A DNA stretch of 64,000 nt, taken from assembly GCF_041397485.1 (NCBI RefSeq), contig NZ_JAWKWO010000003.1, positions 536,439 through 600,438 of the forward strand, in the 5' to 3' direction. The notes below the pieces were generated by a model. That model made no database searches, was not told where the DNA came from, and saw only the letters and a program-made list of their open reading frames with translations. This DNA comes from Zhengella sp020637775 (GTDB lineage: Bacteria > Pseudomonadota > Alphaproteobacteria > Rhizobiales > Rhizobiaceae). Positions 1 to 10,281 of the stretch are shown piece by piece (within the stretch, counting starts at the first letter, position 1; the number at the start of each line of letters is the position of its first letter). The position numbers and the translations under genes were made by a program.

Positions 1-1977
1 CAGGAGCGCTATTTCCAGGACCTCCAGCAGGCGATCGACCATCTCGATCACGCGCCGGCGGGGTTTTTCGCCGCGGATCCGGATGGGCGCGTCACCTATC
101 TCAACGCCACGCTGGCAGCGTGGCTGGGGGTCGATCTCGCGCGGTTCGCGCCGGGCTCGCTGTCCCTGGCATCCATCGTGGCCGGCGACGGGATGGCACA
201 GATCAACGCGGTCAGGGCCGAACCGGGTGCCGTGCGCGATGCGGTGATCGATCTCGACATCACGACGGACGATGGCGAGGCGCTGCCGGTGCGCTTCATG
301 CACCGGGTGACGGCCAGCCGCGACGGACGGGCCGGGCCGACGCGGTCCATCGTGCTGAACCGGGCACAGGGCGACCACGCGGGACTGGACGCGCGGGCAG
401 CGGAAATCCGCTTCACCCGGTTCTTCAATTCCACTCCCATGGCAATCGCAGGCATTGACGGGGAAGGCCGGATCCTGCGCACCAACGCGCCGTTCCTCTC
501 GCTGTTCACGGGTATCGTGGACCGTGACACGGTGGACGCCCATGCCACGCTGGATGCCGTGATCGCACCGGAACAGCGCGACGATTTCGCCCGCGCGCTC
601 GACGCCGCAAAACAGGGCAAGGCGGAGATCGCGCCGATCGACACCACGCTGCCCGAAGACCCCGAGCGGCACATGCGTTTCTATGTCAACGCCGTGGTGG
701 ATGCCGGCAGCGAGGAGGCGGAAGAGGCGGCCATCGTCTATGCGGTGGAAACGACCGAGCAGAAAGCGCTGGAAGCGCAAATGGCGCAAAGCCAGAAAAT
801 GCAGGCCGTCGGACAACTGGCCGGCGGTATCGCGCATGACTTCAACAACGTGCTGACGGCCATCATCATGGCGTCGGACCTGCTGCTCATCAATCACCGG
901 GCGTCCGATCCCTCCTTCCCGGACATCATGAACATCAAGCAGAACGCCAACCGCGCCGCATCGCTGGTGCGCCAGCTTCTGGCCTTCTCGCGCCGGCAGA
1001 CGCTGCGGCCGCAGGTGCTCAACCTGACCGATGTGCTGGCCGATCTGCGCATGCTGCTGGCGCGCCTGGCGGGCAACGACGTGGACCTGAAGGTGGAGCA
1101 CGGCCGCGACCTGTGGCCCGTGAAGGCCGATCTGGGCCAGTTCGAGCAGGTGATCGTCAATCTGGTCGTCAATGCCCGCGACGCGATGCCGGGCGGCGGC
1201 ACGATCACCGTGGCGACACGCAACATGGATGCCGGGGAGGCCGCCGCTTCCGGCTGGAAAGGCCTGGCGCCTGGCGATTTCGTGGCCATCGAAGTCACCG
1301 ATACGGGAACGGGGATCGAGCCGGAGGTGCTCAAGAAGATCTTCGAGCCCTTCTTCACCACCAAGGAAGTGGGCAAGGGCACCGGGCTCGGGCTTTCGAT
1401 GGTCTATGGAATCATCAAGCAGACGGGCGGCTTCATCTATTGCGATTCGGATGTCGGCAAGGGCACGAGGTTCACCATCCTGCTGCCGCGCCATGTTCCG
1501 GCGGAGGCCGCGGAGCGGCGCGACCCGGATGGCGCCCCGGTGGCCAGGGCGGACGGGGAGACGGCTTCCAGCGCCGGCAAGCAGGGCCAGACCGATCTTT
1601 CGGGGTCGGCTACGGTGCTGCTGGTGGAAGACGAGGATGCGGTGCGCATGGGCAGCCTGCGGGCACTGACCGCACGCGGCTATACGGTGCACGAGGCATC
1701 ATCGGGTATCGAGGCGCTGGACGTGTTCGAGGAACTGGAGGGGGCGGTGGACATCGTGGTTTCCGATGTCGTGATGCCGGAGATGGACGGCCCGACCCTC
1801 TTGACCGAACTGCGCAAGCGCCGGCCGGACATAAAGTTCATCTTCGTTTCCGGCTATGCGGAAGAGGCGTTTTCGAAGAACCTGCCTGCAGATGCACGAT
1901 TCGGTTTCCTGCCGAAGCCCTTTTCGCTCAAGCAACTCGCGCAAACGGTCAAGGAGATGCTTGAAAGCGAAGACTGA
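1..1977 (+). CDS. cckA: CckA-type hybrid sensor histidine kinase (5' end missing)
   Basis: The reading frame is open from base 1, so the N-terminus (normally two membrane helices) lies outside the window. The 658 visible residues hold PAS-like sensor segments, then a HisKA dimerisation domain with the phosphorylated His in GGIAHDFNN (visible residue about 279), then a HATPase_c domain with DTGTGI and GTGLGLSMVYG, and a C-terminal receiver domain whose phospho-acceptor Asp is in SDVVMPEMDG (about residue 589). In alphaproteobacteria CckA autophosphorylates and passes phosphate through ChpT to CtrA and CpdR, controlling cell cycle, division and often motility. The order PAS-PAS-HisKA-HATPase-REC and the HDFNN box are typical of CckA. 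The position upstream of recA and alaS also fits the usual rhizobial arrangement. The identity is secure at family level; the missing N-terminus leaves a small doubt. Confidence 0.93.
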   Translation, partial: QERYFQDLQQAIDHLDHAPAGFFAADPDGRVTYLNATLAAWLGVDLARFAPGSLSLASIVAGDGMAQINAVRAEPGAVRDAVIDLDITTDDGEALPVRFMHRVTASRDGRAGPTRSIVLNRAQGDHAGLDARAAEIRFTRFFNSTPMAIAGIDGEGRILRTNAPFLSLFTGIVDRDTVDAHATLDAVIAPEQRDDFARALDAAKQGKAEIAPIDTTLPEDPERHMRFYVNAVVDAGSEEAEEAAIVYAVETTEQKALEAQMAQSQKMQAVGQLAGGIAHDFNNVLTAIIMASDLLLINHRASDPSFPDIMNIKQNANRAASLVRQLLAFSRRQTLRPQVLNLTDVLADLRMLLARLAGNDVDLKVEHGRDLWPVKADLGQFEQVIVNLVVNARDAMPGGGTITVATRNMDAGEAAASGWKGLAPGDFVAIEVTDTGTGIEPEVLKKIFEPFFTTKEVGKGTGLGLSMVYGIIKQTGGFIYCDSDVGKGTRFTILLPRHVPAEAAERRDPDGAPVARADGETASSAGKQGQTDLSGSATVLLVEDEDAVRMGSLRALTARGYTVHEASSGIEALDVFEELEGAVDIVVSDVVMPEMDGPTLLTELRKRRPDIKFIFVSGYAEEAFSKNLPADARFGFLPKPFSLKQLAQTVKEMLESED

Positions 1978-2165
1978 TGCCTGTTCGCGCGATTTCCCGA
2001 TGGCGGAAGAAAAGGGTGGAAAGCTTCAATCAGCCGGTCCGGGCACCATGTTTCATTTTGCCATCCCGGAGCGATCTAGTATAAAAACGCGATCCGACGT
2101 GTGTGAAGTTTGAGGCAGGCCTCTGATTTCCGACCTGATGCAGGGTGGCGAAAGGGAAACCCGTG

Positions 2166-2951
2166 ATGAACAATGTCGTTCGGCTGTTGCCGCCCACCGG
2201 CGGAAGCAAGACAACCCGCAAGCCGGCGGGACCGGCAGCCGAAACGACAGAGCGCCCTCCATCGCTGCGGCCGCTCCGTCACGGCGACCTGTCGGGTGTC
2301 GCGCAGGCGCATGGCTTCAAGGCCTTTGCCGTTCTCGATATCGGCGAGCGGCGCGGCGGACTGATTTTCCCGAAGATGAGCTTTCACAGCCTGGAAGAGG
2401 GCCTGGCGGCGCAGATCGGCTCGATCAGCGATCTGACCCAATGTTCGGTCTTCCTCATGCTGGGAGAAACGAACATACCGTTTCCATTCACCACCGGGCT
2501 CGATTGCCGCACGAACGAACCGCCCGATCCGTCTCTGCTGGACAACCAGCTCGATACGTTGCTCAACATGTTCGGGCTGAAGGGCGGCTATTGTGTTCCC
2601 GTCTGTGACCCGAATGCGCGCCGCAGCGTGGTGATGTATTTCGGCGTTCGCGACGAAATGCACAGCCGCTATCCCGGACTGGTCATCGACACGATCGAGA
2701 CCTTTGACGCGATCTGGAACCGTCAGGCTGCGGGGGCTGTGCGACCGGACCTCACCTCGCTGGAACTGACCTGCATTGCAGGCCTTGTCCATGGACGCTC
2801 CTATGGCGATCTGGCGCGGGAAATGGCGCTGTCGGAAACCACGGTGACCGCCTTGACCCGGTCGCTGACCCGCAAGCTCGGTGCCAGTTCGCTGCATGAG
2901 GCGATCCACAAGGCAGCCCTTCTGGGGCTGGCGGGGCGTCAGGGGCAATAG
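2166..2951 (+). CDS. LuxR-family transcriptional regulator
   Basis: This 261-residue protein has a C-terminal LuxR/GerE helix-turn-helix (about residues 185-250; recognition region around DLAREMALSETTVTALTRSL, then LTRKLGASSLHEA). The N-terminal 170 residues resemble the alpha-beta-alpha autoinducer-binding fold of LuxR proteins, but I cannot confirm the lactone-contacting residues. I chose ATG 2166 because AAAGGG lies 9 bases before it; an in-frame GTG at 2145 would add seven residues (MAKGKPV) but has no clear ribosome site. No luxI-type synthase is present in the window, so if it binds a lactone it is a solo receptor. It stands alone after cckA and converges on the unknown gene at 2980-3327. 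DNA-binding regulator is certain; the ligand is not known. Confidence 0.85.
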   Translation: MNNVVRLLPPTGGSKTTRKPAGPAAETTERPPSLRPLRHGDLSGVAQAHGFKAFAVLDIGERRGGLIFPKMSFHSLEEGLAAQIGSISDLTQCSVFLMLGETNIPFPFTTGLDCRTNEPPDPSLLDNQLDTLLNMFGLKGGYCVPVCDPNARRSVVMYFGVRDEMHSRYPGLVIDTIETFDAIWNRQAAGAVRPDLTSLELTCIAGLVHGRSYGDLAREMALSETTVTALTRSLTRKLGASSLHEAIHKAALLGLAGRQGQ

Positions 2952-2979
2952 ATCGCACCCTTGAAGGCGGCAGCCCGTT

Positions 2980-3327
2980 TCAGCCGCGGAAATTGTCCCC
3001 GTGCATGTCGAAAAGGCGCAGGATGCCTGAAACCGCGTCGCTTTGCACGGAAGACGAACCGGCGTTCGGGGCCAGTTCGCATAGCAGGAAGGCGAGCAGT
3101 TCACGGGCTTCGGCCTTCGTTCCCGGCTCATAGGCTACAAGTTCATGCCAAAGCGAGGAAAGGTGGCTGTCGATCTGTGTGATCCGGGCCGCATCATTGG
3201 TTTCAATGGCCTCATCCAGGGCGTCTGACGAGGCACGAAATGCTTCGACCAGTTCGAAAACCAGCGCGTGGCTACCGTTGCTCTGGCGATGCGTCATTTT
3301 CACCGCTGCGGATCCTTTTTCGGACAT
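2980..3327 (-). CDS. Small helical protein of unknown function
   Basis: The 115-residue product is acidic and predicted to be mostly helical, with a Ser/Ala/Glu-rich middle (ASSDALDEAIETNDAARI) and no signal peptide, membrane helix or recognisable motif. Two starts are possible: ATG 3327, or the internal Met at 3297, which has GGTG seven bases upstream. I do not recognise a family. The gene is convergent with the LuxR-type gene, with 28 bases between them, and is followed upstream by a 280-base gap before psuG. The even amino-acid composition and normal codon use for this genome support it being a real gene. Confidence 0.6.
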   Translation of the reverse strand: MSEKGSAAVKMTHRQSNGSHALVFELVEAFRASSDALDEAIETNDAARITQIDSHLSSLWHELVAYEPGTKAEARELLAFLLCELAPNAGSSSVQSDAVSGILRLFDMHGDNFRG

Positions 3328-3608
3328 TGAAGCTTACACGATCGCAAACCTATGGAAAACTTTGCCTAATGTCACCGGTCAATCGGCGGAATGATTAACG
3401 GCGACGTCCGCATTTGAATTAAATCCTGTTGCTTGTTTCATTCCGGTTAATGTTTCTCCGTCTGTGCAGCGAATGCCGGACAGCCAGGCGCGCCCTGGCC
3501 GGCCGGTGCGCCGGGACCGCAGGTGCACCCAATCATGCCGGGCTGACCGAAACGCGCTGCCCTGTCCGCCGGCCACGCCAGTTTCATTTCGCCTGGCCGC
3601 TGGCGCGT

Positions 3609-4520
3609 TCAACCGGCCAGCGCGGCGGCAATGTCCGCGGCCAGCCGCGCATTGTTCTTGACCAGCGCAATGTTGGTGGCGAGGCTGCGACCGCCGGTCA
3701 GTTCGACAATCCGGGCCAGCAGGAAGGGCGTGACAGCCTTGCCGCTCACGCCCTTTGCTTCCGCTTCTGCCTGTGCCTCTGCAATATGGCGGTTCATCTC
3801 GGCGGACGGGATTTCGTCAGCCTCGGGAACCGGATTGGCGACCAGCATTCCGCCCTCGATGCCGAGCGCCGCGCGCATGGCCTGGAAGCGGGCGATGCCG
3901 TCGGCGCTGTCGATGGTCAGCGGTGCCTCCCAGGGCGAACTGCGCGACCAGAATGCGGGCATGGTGCGCGTGCCGAAGGCAACCACCGGAACGCCATTTG
4001 TCTCAAGCACTTCCAATGTCTTGGGTATGTCGAGGATGGCCTTTGGTCCGGCCGACACGACGATGACCGGCGTGCGTGCGAGTTCGGCCAGATCGGCTGA
4101 AATGTCGAAACTCTGTTCCGCACCCTTGTGAACGCCGCCGATGCCGCCGGTGGCAAAGACCCCGATGCCGGCCCGGGCGGCGGCGATCATGGTGGCGGCG
4201 ACGGTGGTTCCGCCTGTAGCGCCGGTCGTCATGGCATAGGCGAGATCGGCGCGGCTGAGCTTCATGGCGCCCTTCGTGCCGGCCAGCGCCCGCCGCTGGG
4301 ATGCCGAAAGTCCGATCTTCAGGCGGCCATCCATGACGGCAATCGTGGCTGGCGTGGCGCCATGGTCGCGCACCATCGATTCCACCGATTCCGCCATGGC
4401 CTCATTGTCGGGAAACGGCATGCCGTGGGTGATGATCGTCGACTCCAGCGCCACGACCGGCTTTCCGGCGGCCAGTGCGGCGGCCACATCCGGCGCAATA
4501 TCCAATATCCGGTCTGTCAT
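3609..4520 (-). CDS. psuG: Pseudouridine-5'-phosphate glycosidase
   Basis: PsuG splits the C-C bond of pseudouridine 5'-phosphate to give uracil and ribose 5-phosphate, acting in the cytoplasm with a Mn ion. The 303-residue length is normal. Family motifs are visible: VALESTIITHGMPFP near the N-terminus, TTVAATMIAAARAGI, GGIGGVHKGAEQSFDISADL, SAGPKAILDIPKTLE, and TPFLLARIVELTGG. The start at 4520 overlaps the stop of the upstream PfkB kinase gene by 4 bases, so the two are translationally coupled. The kinase would make the phosphorylated substrate, giving a complete two-step pseudouridine salvage pathway. Assignment is secure. Confidence 0.95.
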   Translation of the reverse strand: MTDRILDIAPDVAAALAAGKPVVALESTIITHGMPFPDNEAMAESVESMVRDHGATPATIAVMDGRLKIGLSASQRRALAGTKGAMKLSRADLAYAMTTGATGGTTVAATMIAAARAGIGVFATGGIGGVHKGAEQSFDISADLAELARTPVIVVSAGPKAILDIPKTLEVLETNGVPVVAFGTRTMPAFWSRSSPWEAPLTIDSADGIARFQAMRAALGIEGGMLVANPVPEADEIPSAEMNRHIAEAQAEAEAKGVSGKAVTPFLLARIVELTGGRSLATNIALVKNNARLAADIAAALAG

Positions 4521-5476
4521 GTTCCGTTCAGTCTCCGGGTTTCGATCAGGCGATCCTGATAGGGTGCTCCTGCCAGATCCGGAGCGGAGGCCACGGTTTC
4601 CACCGCCAGCGCGGCGGCGGCGAGCCCTTCCATGGCAGCGTCGCGCAGGTTCCGGTTCCGCATCAGGGCAGCGACCGCCGCTCCTGTCAACGCATCGCCT
4701 GCACCGGTGACATCGATCGCGCGGGCGGGGGGCGGGTGCAACGTCGTCACCTGTCCGGCATCGAGCAGCGTCAGGGGGCCGCCACCGGCTGTCACCATGG
4801 CGCGCCGGACGCCAAGCGCTGACAAGGCATCGGCAAGGGCCGGCGCCGGTGTGCCCGGTGCGCGCCCCGTGAGCGCCGCAGCCTCGGCCTGGTTGCAGAA
4901 CAGGCAGGCGACATGACGCAGCACCGGCCGCCAGTGCAGCGCCTTGGCCGGCGAGATGGCCATGGCATGAAGCGGCCGGTCTCCGGCAAGCGCGACAAGG
5001 CGCCCCATAGCCGATGCAGGCAGGTTGGCATCCGCAAGAATGGCGTCCGCTTCCCTCAACGCGTCGCGCACGCGCTTGCGGCGCAGCAGCCGGTCGAATG
5101 CCGTTTCGTAAAGCGCCATGTCGGCAAGCCCTACGATCTGCTCGCCATCTTCACCGAGGACCGAGGTGTAGGAGGGGGATGCGCGATCGAGAAATGTGGC
5201 ACCCAGATCGTGCAAACCGGCATGCGCGATGGCGTCGGCGATCCTCGTGCCGCCGGCGTCTCCGCCCCTGGCGGACAGAAGCGAAACAAGCGCCCCGCGG
5301 CCGGCCGCGGCCCGGGCGGCATTGAAGGCACCTCCGCCCACGGTCTCGCGCATGGTACCAGGATGCGAGGCGCCCGGCGTGAACGGCACGCAAAGGCGTC
5401 CGCGCCTGTCGACATGGGCGCCGCCGGCGGCAAACAGACGCAGGATTGACGGCGACGTCACGCGGCCACCCCACAT
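4517..5476 (-). CDS. PfkB-family sugar kinase, probable pseudouridine kinase
   Basis: This 319-residue protein shows the ribokinase/PfkB layout: an N-terminal GGGAFNAARAAAGRGA substrate segment and the C-terminal ATP and catalytic-base signature IDVTGAGDALTGA (about residues 240-252). PfkB enzymes phosphorylate sugars or nucleosides. The 4-base overlap with psuG points to pseudouridine as the substrate (a PsuK role), although the sequence alone does not prove this. No helix-turn-helix is fused to it. The start at 5476 gives MWGGRVTSPSILRLF; a later start cannot be ruled out. It is divergent from recA, and the 246 bases between them hold the recA control region. Confidence 0.85.
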   Translation of the reverse strand: MWGGRVTSPSILRLFAAGGAHVDRRGRLCVPFTPGASHPGTMRETVGGGAFNAARAAAGRGALVSLLSARGGDAGGTRIADAIAHAGLHDLGATFLDRASPSYTSVLGEDGEQIVGLADMALYETAFDRLLRRKRVRDALREADAILADANLPASAMGRLVALAGDRPLHAMAISPAKALHWRPVLRHVACLFCNQAEAAALTGRAPGTPAPALADALSALGVRRAMVTAGGGPLTLLDAGQVTTLHPPPARAIDVTGAGDALTGAAVAALMRNRNLRDAAMEGLAAAALAVETVASAPDLAGAPYQDRLIETRRLNGT

Positions 5477-5595
5477 TTGCCAGCCGGCGACGCCGCGTCC
5501 GGCGAATCGCCGATCGGCCCGCCGGTGGACGGCGGCCGGCCGGAAGCGCGCAGGCAGCAGGCACGAAACGGTTCCATGTCGATCCGGATGGTTCG

Positions 5596-5610
5596 GAACA
5601 AAATTTGAAC
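5596..5610 (+). promoter_or_regulatory. LexA (SOS) box upstream of recA
   Basis: The sequence GAAC-AAAATTT-GAAC is an exact match to the alphaproteobacterial LexA operator GAAC-N7-GAAC. It lies 113 bases before the recA ATG. A second, imperfect copy (GAAC-N7-GTAC) at 5650-5664 overlaps the candidate -10 region. LexA bound here would repress recA until DNA damage activates LexA self-cleavage. Confidence 0.85.
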
Positions 5611-5638
5611 ATCCTTTGAAAACAGCATGTTGAAAGCC

Positions 5639-5667
5639 TTGTCAAGGCGGAACAAATGGCGTACAAA
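5639..5667 (+). promoter_or_regulatory. Candidate recA promoter
   Basis: TTGTCA (5639-5644), a 17-base spacer and TACAAA (5662-5667) fit a housekeeping promoter. It sits just downstream of the perfect LexA box, and the imperfect second box overlaps the -10 element. The predicted transcript would have a leader of about 50 bases. Confidence 0.5.
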
Positions 5668-5722
5668 AATATTACGGCGTTGCGGCGCCCGATCGTTCAA
5701 GTCGGGGAACAAGGTGTATATC

Positions 5723-6811
<1,089 letters not shown>

Positions 6812-6948
6812 GGCGCATATGATGTTGCAAGACAAGGCTGCATGGCGTGTCCTGACGTCATGCGGTCTTTTGCGTCCGGTGGCCGTGGCGCGGCCGGGCA
6901 GCGTTCTGGACAGTGCGGATGCCGAAAGCTAAAAGGCGATGACAGCAA

Positions 6949-6974
6949 GCCCGCCCAACCGGCGGGCACCATTT
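6949..6974 (+). terminator. Stem-loop between recA and alaS
   Basis: GCCCGCC (6949-6955) pairs with GGCGGGC (6961-6967) around a 5-base loop and is followed by a weak T-rich run (ATTTCTT). It could end the recA transcript, or act as a leader hairpin for alaS, whose start is 26 bases downstream of the stem. Confidence 0.45.
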
Positions 6975-6992
6975 CTTATCGGGACGGAAACC

Positions 6993-9650
6993 ATGAGTGG
7001 CGTAAACGAGATCCGGTCGGCTTTTCTCGACTTCTTTGCCAGAAACGGACATGAGGCAGTTGCTTCCAGCCCGCTTGTGCCCCGCAACGATCCGACATTG
7101 ATGTTCACCAATGCGGGCATGGTGCAGTTCAAGAATGTCTTCACCGGACTTGAAAAGCGCGACTACAACCGCGCCGCGACATCGCAGAAATGCGTGCGTG
7201 CGGGAGGCAAGCACAATGACCTCGACAATGTCGGCTATACCGCCCGCCATCACACGTTCTTCGAAATGCTCGGCAACTTCTCGTTCGGCGACTATTTCAA
7301 GGAAGAGGCCATCCGCCTTGCCTGGGAGCTGATCACCAGGGAATTCGGCCTTGCCCGGGACCGGCTGCTTGTCACGGTCTACCATACCGATGACGAGGCA
7401 GCAGATCACTGGAAGAAGATTGCCGGTCTTTCCGACGACAGGATCATCCGCATCGCGACCTCGGACAATTTCTGGGCAATGGGCGACACCGGTCCGTGCG
7501 GCCCCTGTTCGGAGATCTTCTTCGACCATGGCGACAAGATTCCCGGTGGCCCGCCCGGAAGTCCCGACGAGGATGGCGACCGGTTCATCGAGATCTGGAA
7601 CCTTGTCTTCATGCAGTATGAGCAGGTGACGAAGGAGGAGCGGGTGGAGCTGCCGCGTCCTTCCATCGACACGGGCATGGGCCTTGAGCGGATTGCCGCT
7701 GTGCTGCAAGGCGAGCATGACAATTACGACATCGATCTCTTCAAGGCCCTGATCCGCGCTTCGGAAGAGGCGACCGGCGTGGAGGCGGAAGGCAAGTTCC
7801 GCGCGAGCCACCGGGTGATTGCCGATCACCTGCGCGCTTCCAGCTTCCTGATTGCCGACGGCGTGCTGCCCTCCAACGAGGGGCGTGGGTATGTGCTGCG
7901 CCGCATCATGCGCAGGGCCATGCGTCATGCGCAATTGCTCGGTGCGCAGGAGCCGCTGATGTGGCGTCTTGTTCCCGCGCTGCTGCGCGAGATGGGGCAG
8001 GCCTACCCGGAACTTGTCCGTGGCAAGGACCTGATCACGGAAACGCTGCGCCTGGAGGAAAGCCGTTTCCGCAAGACTCTGGCGCGCGGCCTATCGCTTC
8101 TGGAAGAGGCGACCGGCGATATCGAGGCCGGCGGCGAACTCGATGGCGAAACGGCATTCAAGCTTTATGACACCTACGGTTTTCCGCTTGACCTGACGCA
8201 GGACGCGCTTCGCCAGCGCGGCATCGGTGTCGATACGGATGCCTTCAAGTCCGCCATGGACCGCCAGAAGGCCGAGGCGCGCGCCAATTGGGCCGGTTCC
8301 GGCGAGGCCCGGACCGAAACCGTCTGGTTCGAGCTGCGTGAAAAGTTCGGCGCGACCGAATTCCTCGGTTATGAAACGGAAAGCGCGGAAGGCGTCATCC
8401 TTGCGCTGGTGCAGGACGGCAAGGCCGTTGAGCGGGCAGGCGAGGGCGAGAATGTCTCGGTCGTCGTGAACCAGACGCCGTTCTATGGCGAATCCGGTGG
8501 CCAGATGGGCGATACCGGCGTGATTGCCGGCGAAGGGTTCGTTGTTCGCGTCACCGACACCCAGAAAAAGGCTGAAGGTCTGTTCGTCCACAGCGGAACC
8601 GTGAGCGAGGGTGTCGTAAAGACCGGCGAAGAGGCAGAACTGATCGTCGATGCGTCGCGGCGGACACGCTTGCGGGCAAATCATTCCGCGACGCATTTGG
8701 TCCATGAGGCATTGCGCGAGGTTCTGGGCACGCATGTTGCGCAGAAAGGCTCTCTCGTCGCGCCCGACCGGCTGCGATTCGACTTTTCCCACCCCAAGCC
8801 GATTTCGGATCAGGAACTCAAGCGCATCGAGGATATTGCCAACGAGATCGTGGTGCAGAATGCTCCGGTCACAACCCGGCTGATGGCGGTTGACGATGCC
8901 ATTGCGGCCGGCGCGATGGCGCTGTTCGGGGAGAAATACGGCGACGAGGTGCGCGTGGTTTCCATGGGAACGGGACTGCATGGCGAAAAGGCGGGCAAGC
9001 CCTATTCGGTGGAACTGTGCGGGGGTACCCATGTCCGTGCCACGGGCGATATCGGTCTTGTCCGCGTGGTCGGGGAAAACGCGGTCGCCTCCGGTGTCCG
9101 GCGCATCGAGGCCCTGACCGGGGAGGACGCGCGGCGCTATCTCGACGAGCAGGACCGGCGGGTGCGTGACATGGCGGCTGCGCTGAAGGTCGCGCCGGCG
9201 GATGCCGTTGCGCGTTTGGAGCAGGTTCTGGATGAACGCAAGAAGCTGGAACGTGAATTGGCCGAGGCCAAGCGCAAGCTGGCGCTTGGCGGAGGCGGGT
9301 CCGCGGATGGCGGCGGCGCGGAAGACATCGCCGGCGTGAAATTCATGGGCCGGGTTGTGGAAGGCGTTTCGCCGCGCGACCTGAAGCCACTGGCCGATGA
9401 AGGCAAGCAGGCGCTTGGCTCCGGCGTGGTCGTCTTTGTCGGCAAGGGCGATGACGGAAAAGCCAGCGTCGTGGTCGCCGTGACCGCCGACATGACCGAC
9501 CGTTTCTCGGCGGTCGAACTTGTCCGCATCGCCTCTGAAGCATTGGGTGGAAAAGGCGGCGGCGGGCGTCCGGACATGGCGCAGGCCGGTGGTCCCGACG
9601 CTTCAAGGGCGGATGCGGCCATTGCAGCCGTGCGGTCTGCGCTGGGGTGA
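6993..9650 (+). CDS. alaS: Alanyl-tRNA synthetase
   Basis: AlaS charges tRNA-Ala and edits mischarged serine and glycine. The 885-residue protein is full length: a class II catalytic core (FTNAGMVQFKNVFTG, ARHHTFFEMLGNFSFGDYF, then GMGLERI), the tRNA-recognition region, the editing domain with HSATHLVHEAL and the distant metal-ligand motif CGGTH, a coiled segment rich in Glu/Lys (about residues 720-765), and the C-terminal C-Ala domain (MAQAGGPD). I chose ATG 6993 (MSGVNEIRSAFLDFF) as the family start; the frame extends upstream to 6939 without homology. A hairpin with a T-run follows the stop codon, so this is probably a single-gene transcript. Confidence 0.98.
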   Translation: MSGVNEIRSAFLDFFARNGHEAVASSPLVPRNDPTLMFTNAGMVQFKNVFTGLEKRDYNRAATSQKCVRAGGKHNDLDNVGYTARHHTFFEMLGNFSFGDYFKEEAIRLAWELITREFGLARDRLLVTVYHTDDEAADHWKKIAGLSDDRIIRIATSDNFWAMGDTGPCGPCSEIFFDHGDKIPGGPPGSPDEDGDRFIEIWNLVFMQYEQVTKEERVELPRPSIDTGMGLERIAAVLQGEHDNYDIDLFKALIRASEEATGVEAEGKFRASHRVIADHLRASSFLIADGVLPSNEGRGYVLRRIMRRAMRHAQLLGAQEPLMWRLVPALLREMGQAYPELVRGKDLITETLRLEESRFRKTLARGLSLLEEATGDIEAGGELDGETAFKLYDTYGFPLDLTQDALRQRGIGVDTDAFKSAMDRQKAEARANWAGSGEARTETVWFELREKFGATEFLGYETESAEGVILALVQDGKAVERAGEGENVSVVVNQTPFYGESGGQMGDTGVIAGEGFVVRVTDTQKKAEGLFVHSGTVSEGVVKTGEEAELIVDASRRTRLRANHSATHLVHEALREVLGTHVAQKGSLVAPDRLRFDFSHPKPISDQELKRIEDIANEIVVQNAPVTTRLMAVDDAIAAGAMALFGEKYGDEVRVVSMGTGLHGEKAGKPYSVELCGGTHVRATGDIGLVRVVGENAVASGVRRIEALTGEDARRYLDEQDRRVRDMAAALKVAPADAVARLEQVLDERKKLERELAEAKRKLALGGGGSADGGGAEDIAGVKFMGRVVEGVSPRDLKPLADEGKQALGSGVVVFVGKGDDGKASVVVAVTADMTDRFSAVELVRIASEALGGKGGGGRPDMAQAGGPDASRADAAIAAVRSALG

Positions 9651-9702
9651 TGCGTTCGCCGGGACGCATGTTCGTTCCCGGTTCCATGCAAGGAAAACGA
9701 AG

Positions 9703-9733
9703 GGGCGTTGCCGGTTCGGACAACGCCCTTTTT
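9703..9733 (+). terminator. Rho-independent terminator after alaS
   Basis: GGGCGTTG (9703-9710) pairs with CAACGCCC (9721-9728). The loop can form a short inner CCG/CGG pair, and the stem is followed by TTTTT. It lies 53 bases after the alaS stop codon. Confidence 0.85.
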
Positions 9734-10220
9734 CTTTGGCCGCAGGGCGTGGTCAGAAAGATGCCGGCGCATTGCCGGCCGGTCGGGATGACCTGGCCGG
9801 CGGCCCGCCTTGCGATCGGTCAGACATGCAACGACCATCTGGTGGCGCGCCGCTTCCTTGCCGTCCAGCGTATCGGTTCAACCGTTTTCGTATTGGGAAG
9901 AGCCCCAAAAAGGGCGCGCTGCCGAAGACCGGGGGCGGTGGCAACGGCAGCGCTTCACGACGTGGCCGGATGTGTGCGGTGACCGCGTCGCGCAGTTCGC
10001 AATTAACAATGAAACGCTAATAAATTCCAGTGCTATCTCACTGAAATGTGAAAAACGTCTCACTTTTTTCAGCCTGATTTTATCGGGCCGGTTGGGGCGT
10101 GCCGGCGGGCAATGCGTGCGGCCCGACAGCGCGTCCGTCATCGTTGCCGGATGCGCAGAGCATTGGTTTCGTTCGACGAAAAATGGCCCGGAATCGCGGG
10201 TTGCGAGACTGTTTTCGCGG
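9734..10220 (+). other. Gene-free stretch between alaS and icd
   Basis: I find no supportable gene here: the open frames lack a ribosome site and normal composition. An AT-rich island at about 9996-10085 contains CAGTG-N6-CACTG and further short inverted repeats (CTGAAA...TTTCAG, GTGA...TCAC). TTTCGT-TCG-ACGAAA lies at 10167-10181. It could hold an unrecognised small RNA or be a remnant of a lost gene. Confidence 0.5.
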
Positions 10221-10254
10221 AAAAAACAAAACCGGCGCCTTGGGGCGCCGGTTT
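10221..10254 (-). terminator. Rho-independent terminator after icd
   Basis: On the minus strand an 11-base perfect stem (AAACCGGCGCC with GGCGCCGGTTT, 10229-10239 and 10244-10254) closes a 4-base loop. It is followed by a T-rich tail (plus-strand A-run at 10221-10226), 27 bases after the icd stop. Confidence 0.9.
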
Positions 10255-10281
10255 GCTCATTCAGCCAGGAAGGCTAGCGTT

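Noticed and set aside
96..674. Long open frame opposite cckA
   Set aside because: High GC makes antisense frames stay open; it is Ser/Arg/Ala-rich with no motif and lies wholly opposite a clear kinase.
9810..10277. 155-codon plus-strand frame between alaS and icd
   Set aside because: No ribosome site, no motif, composition unlike local genes, and it runs through the icd terminator.
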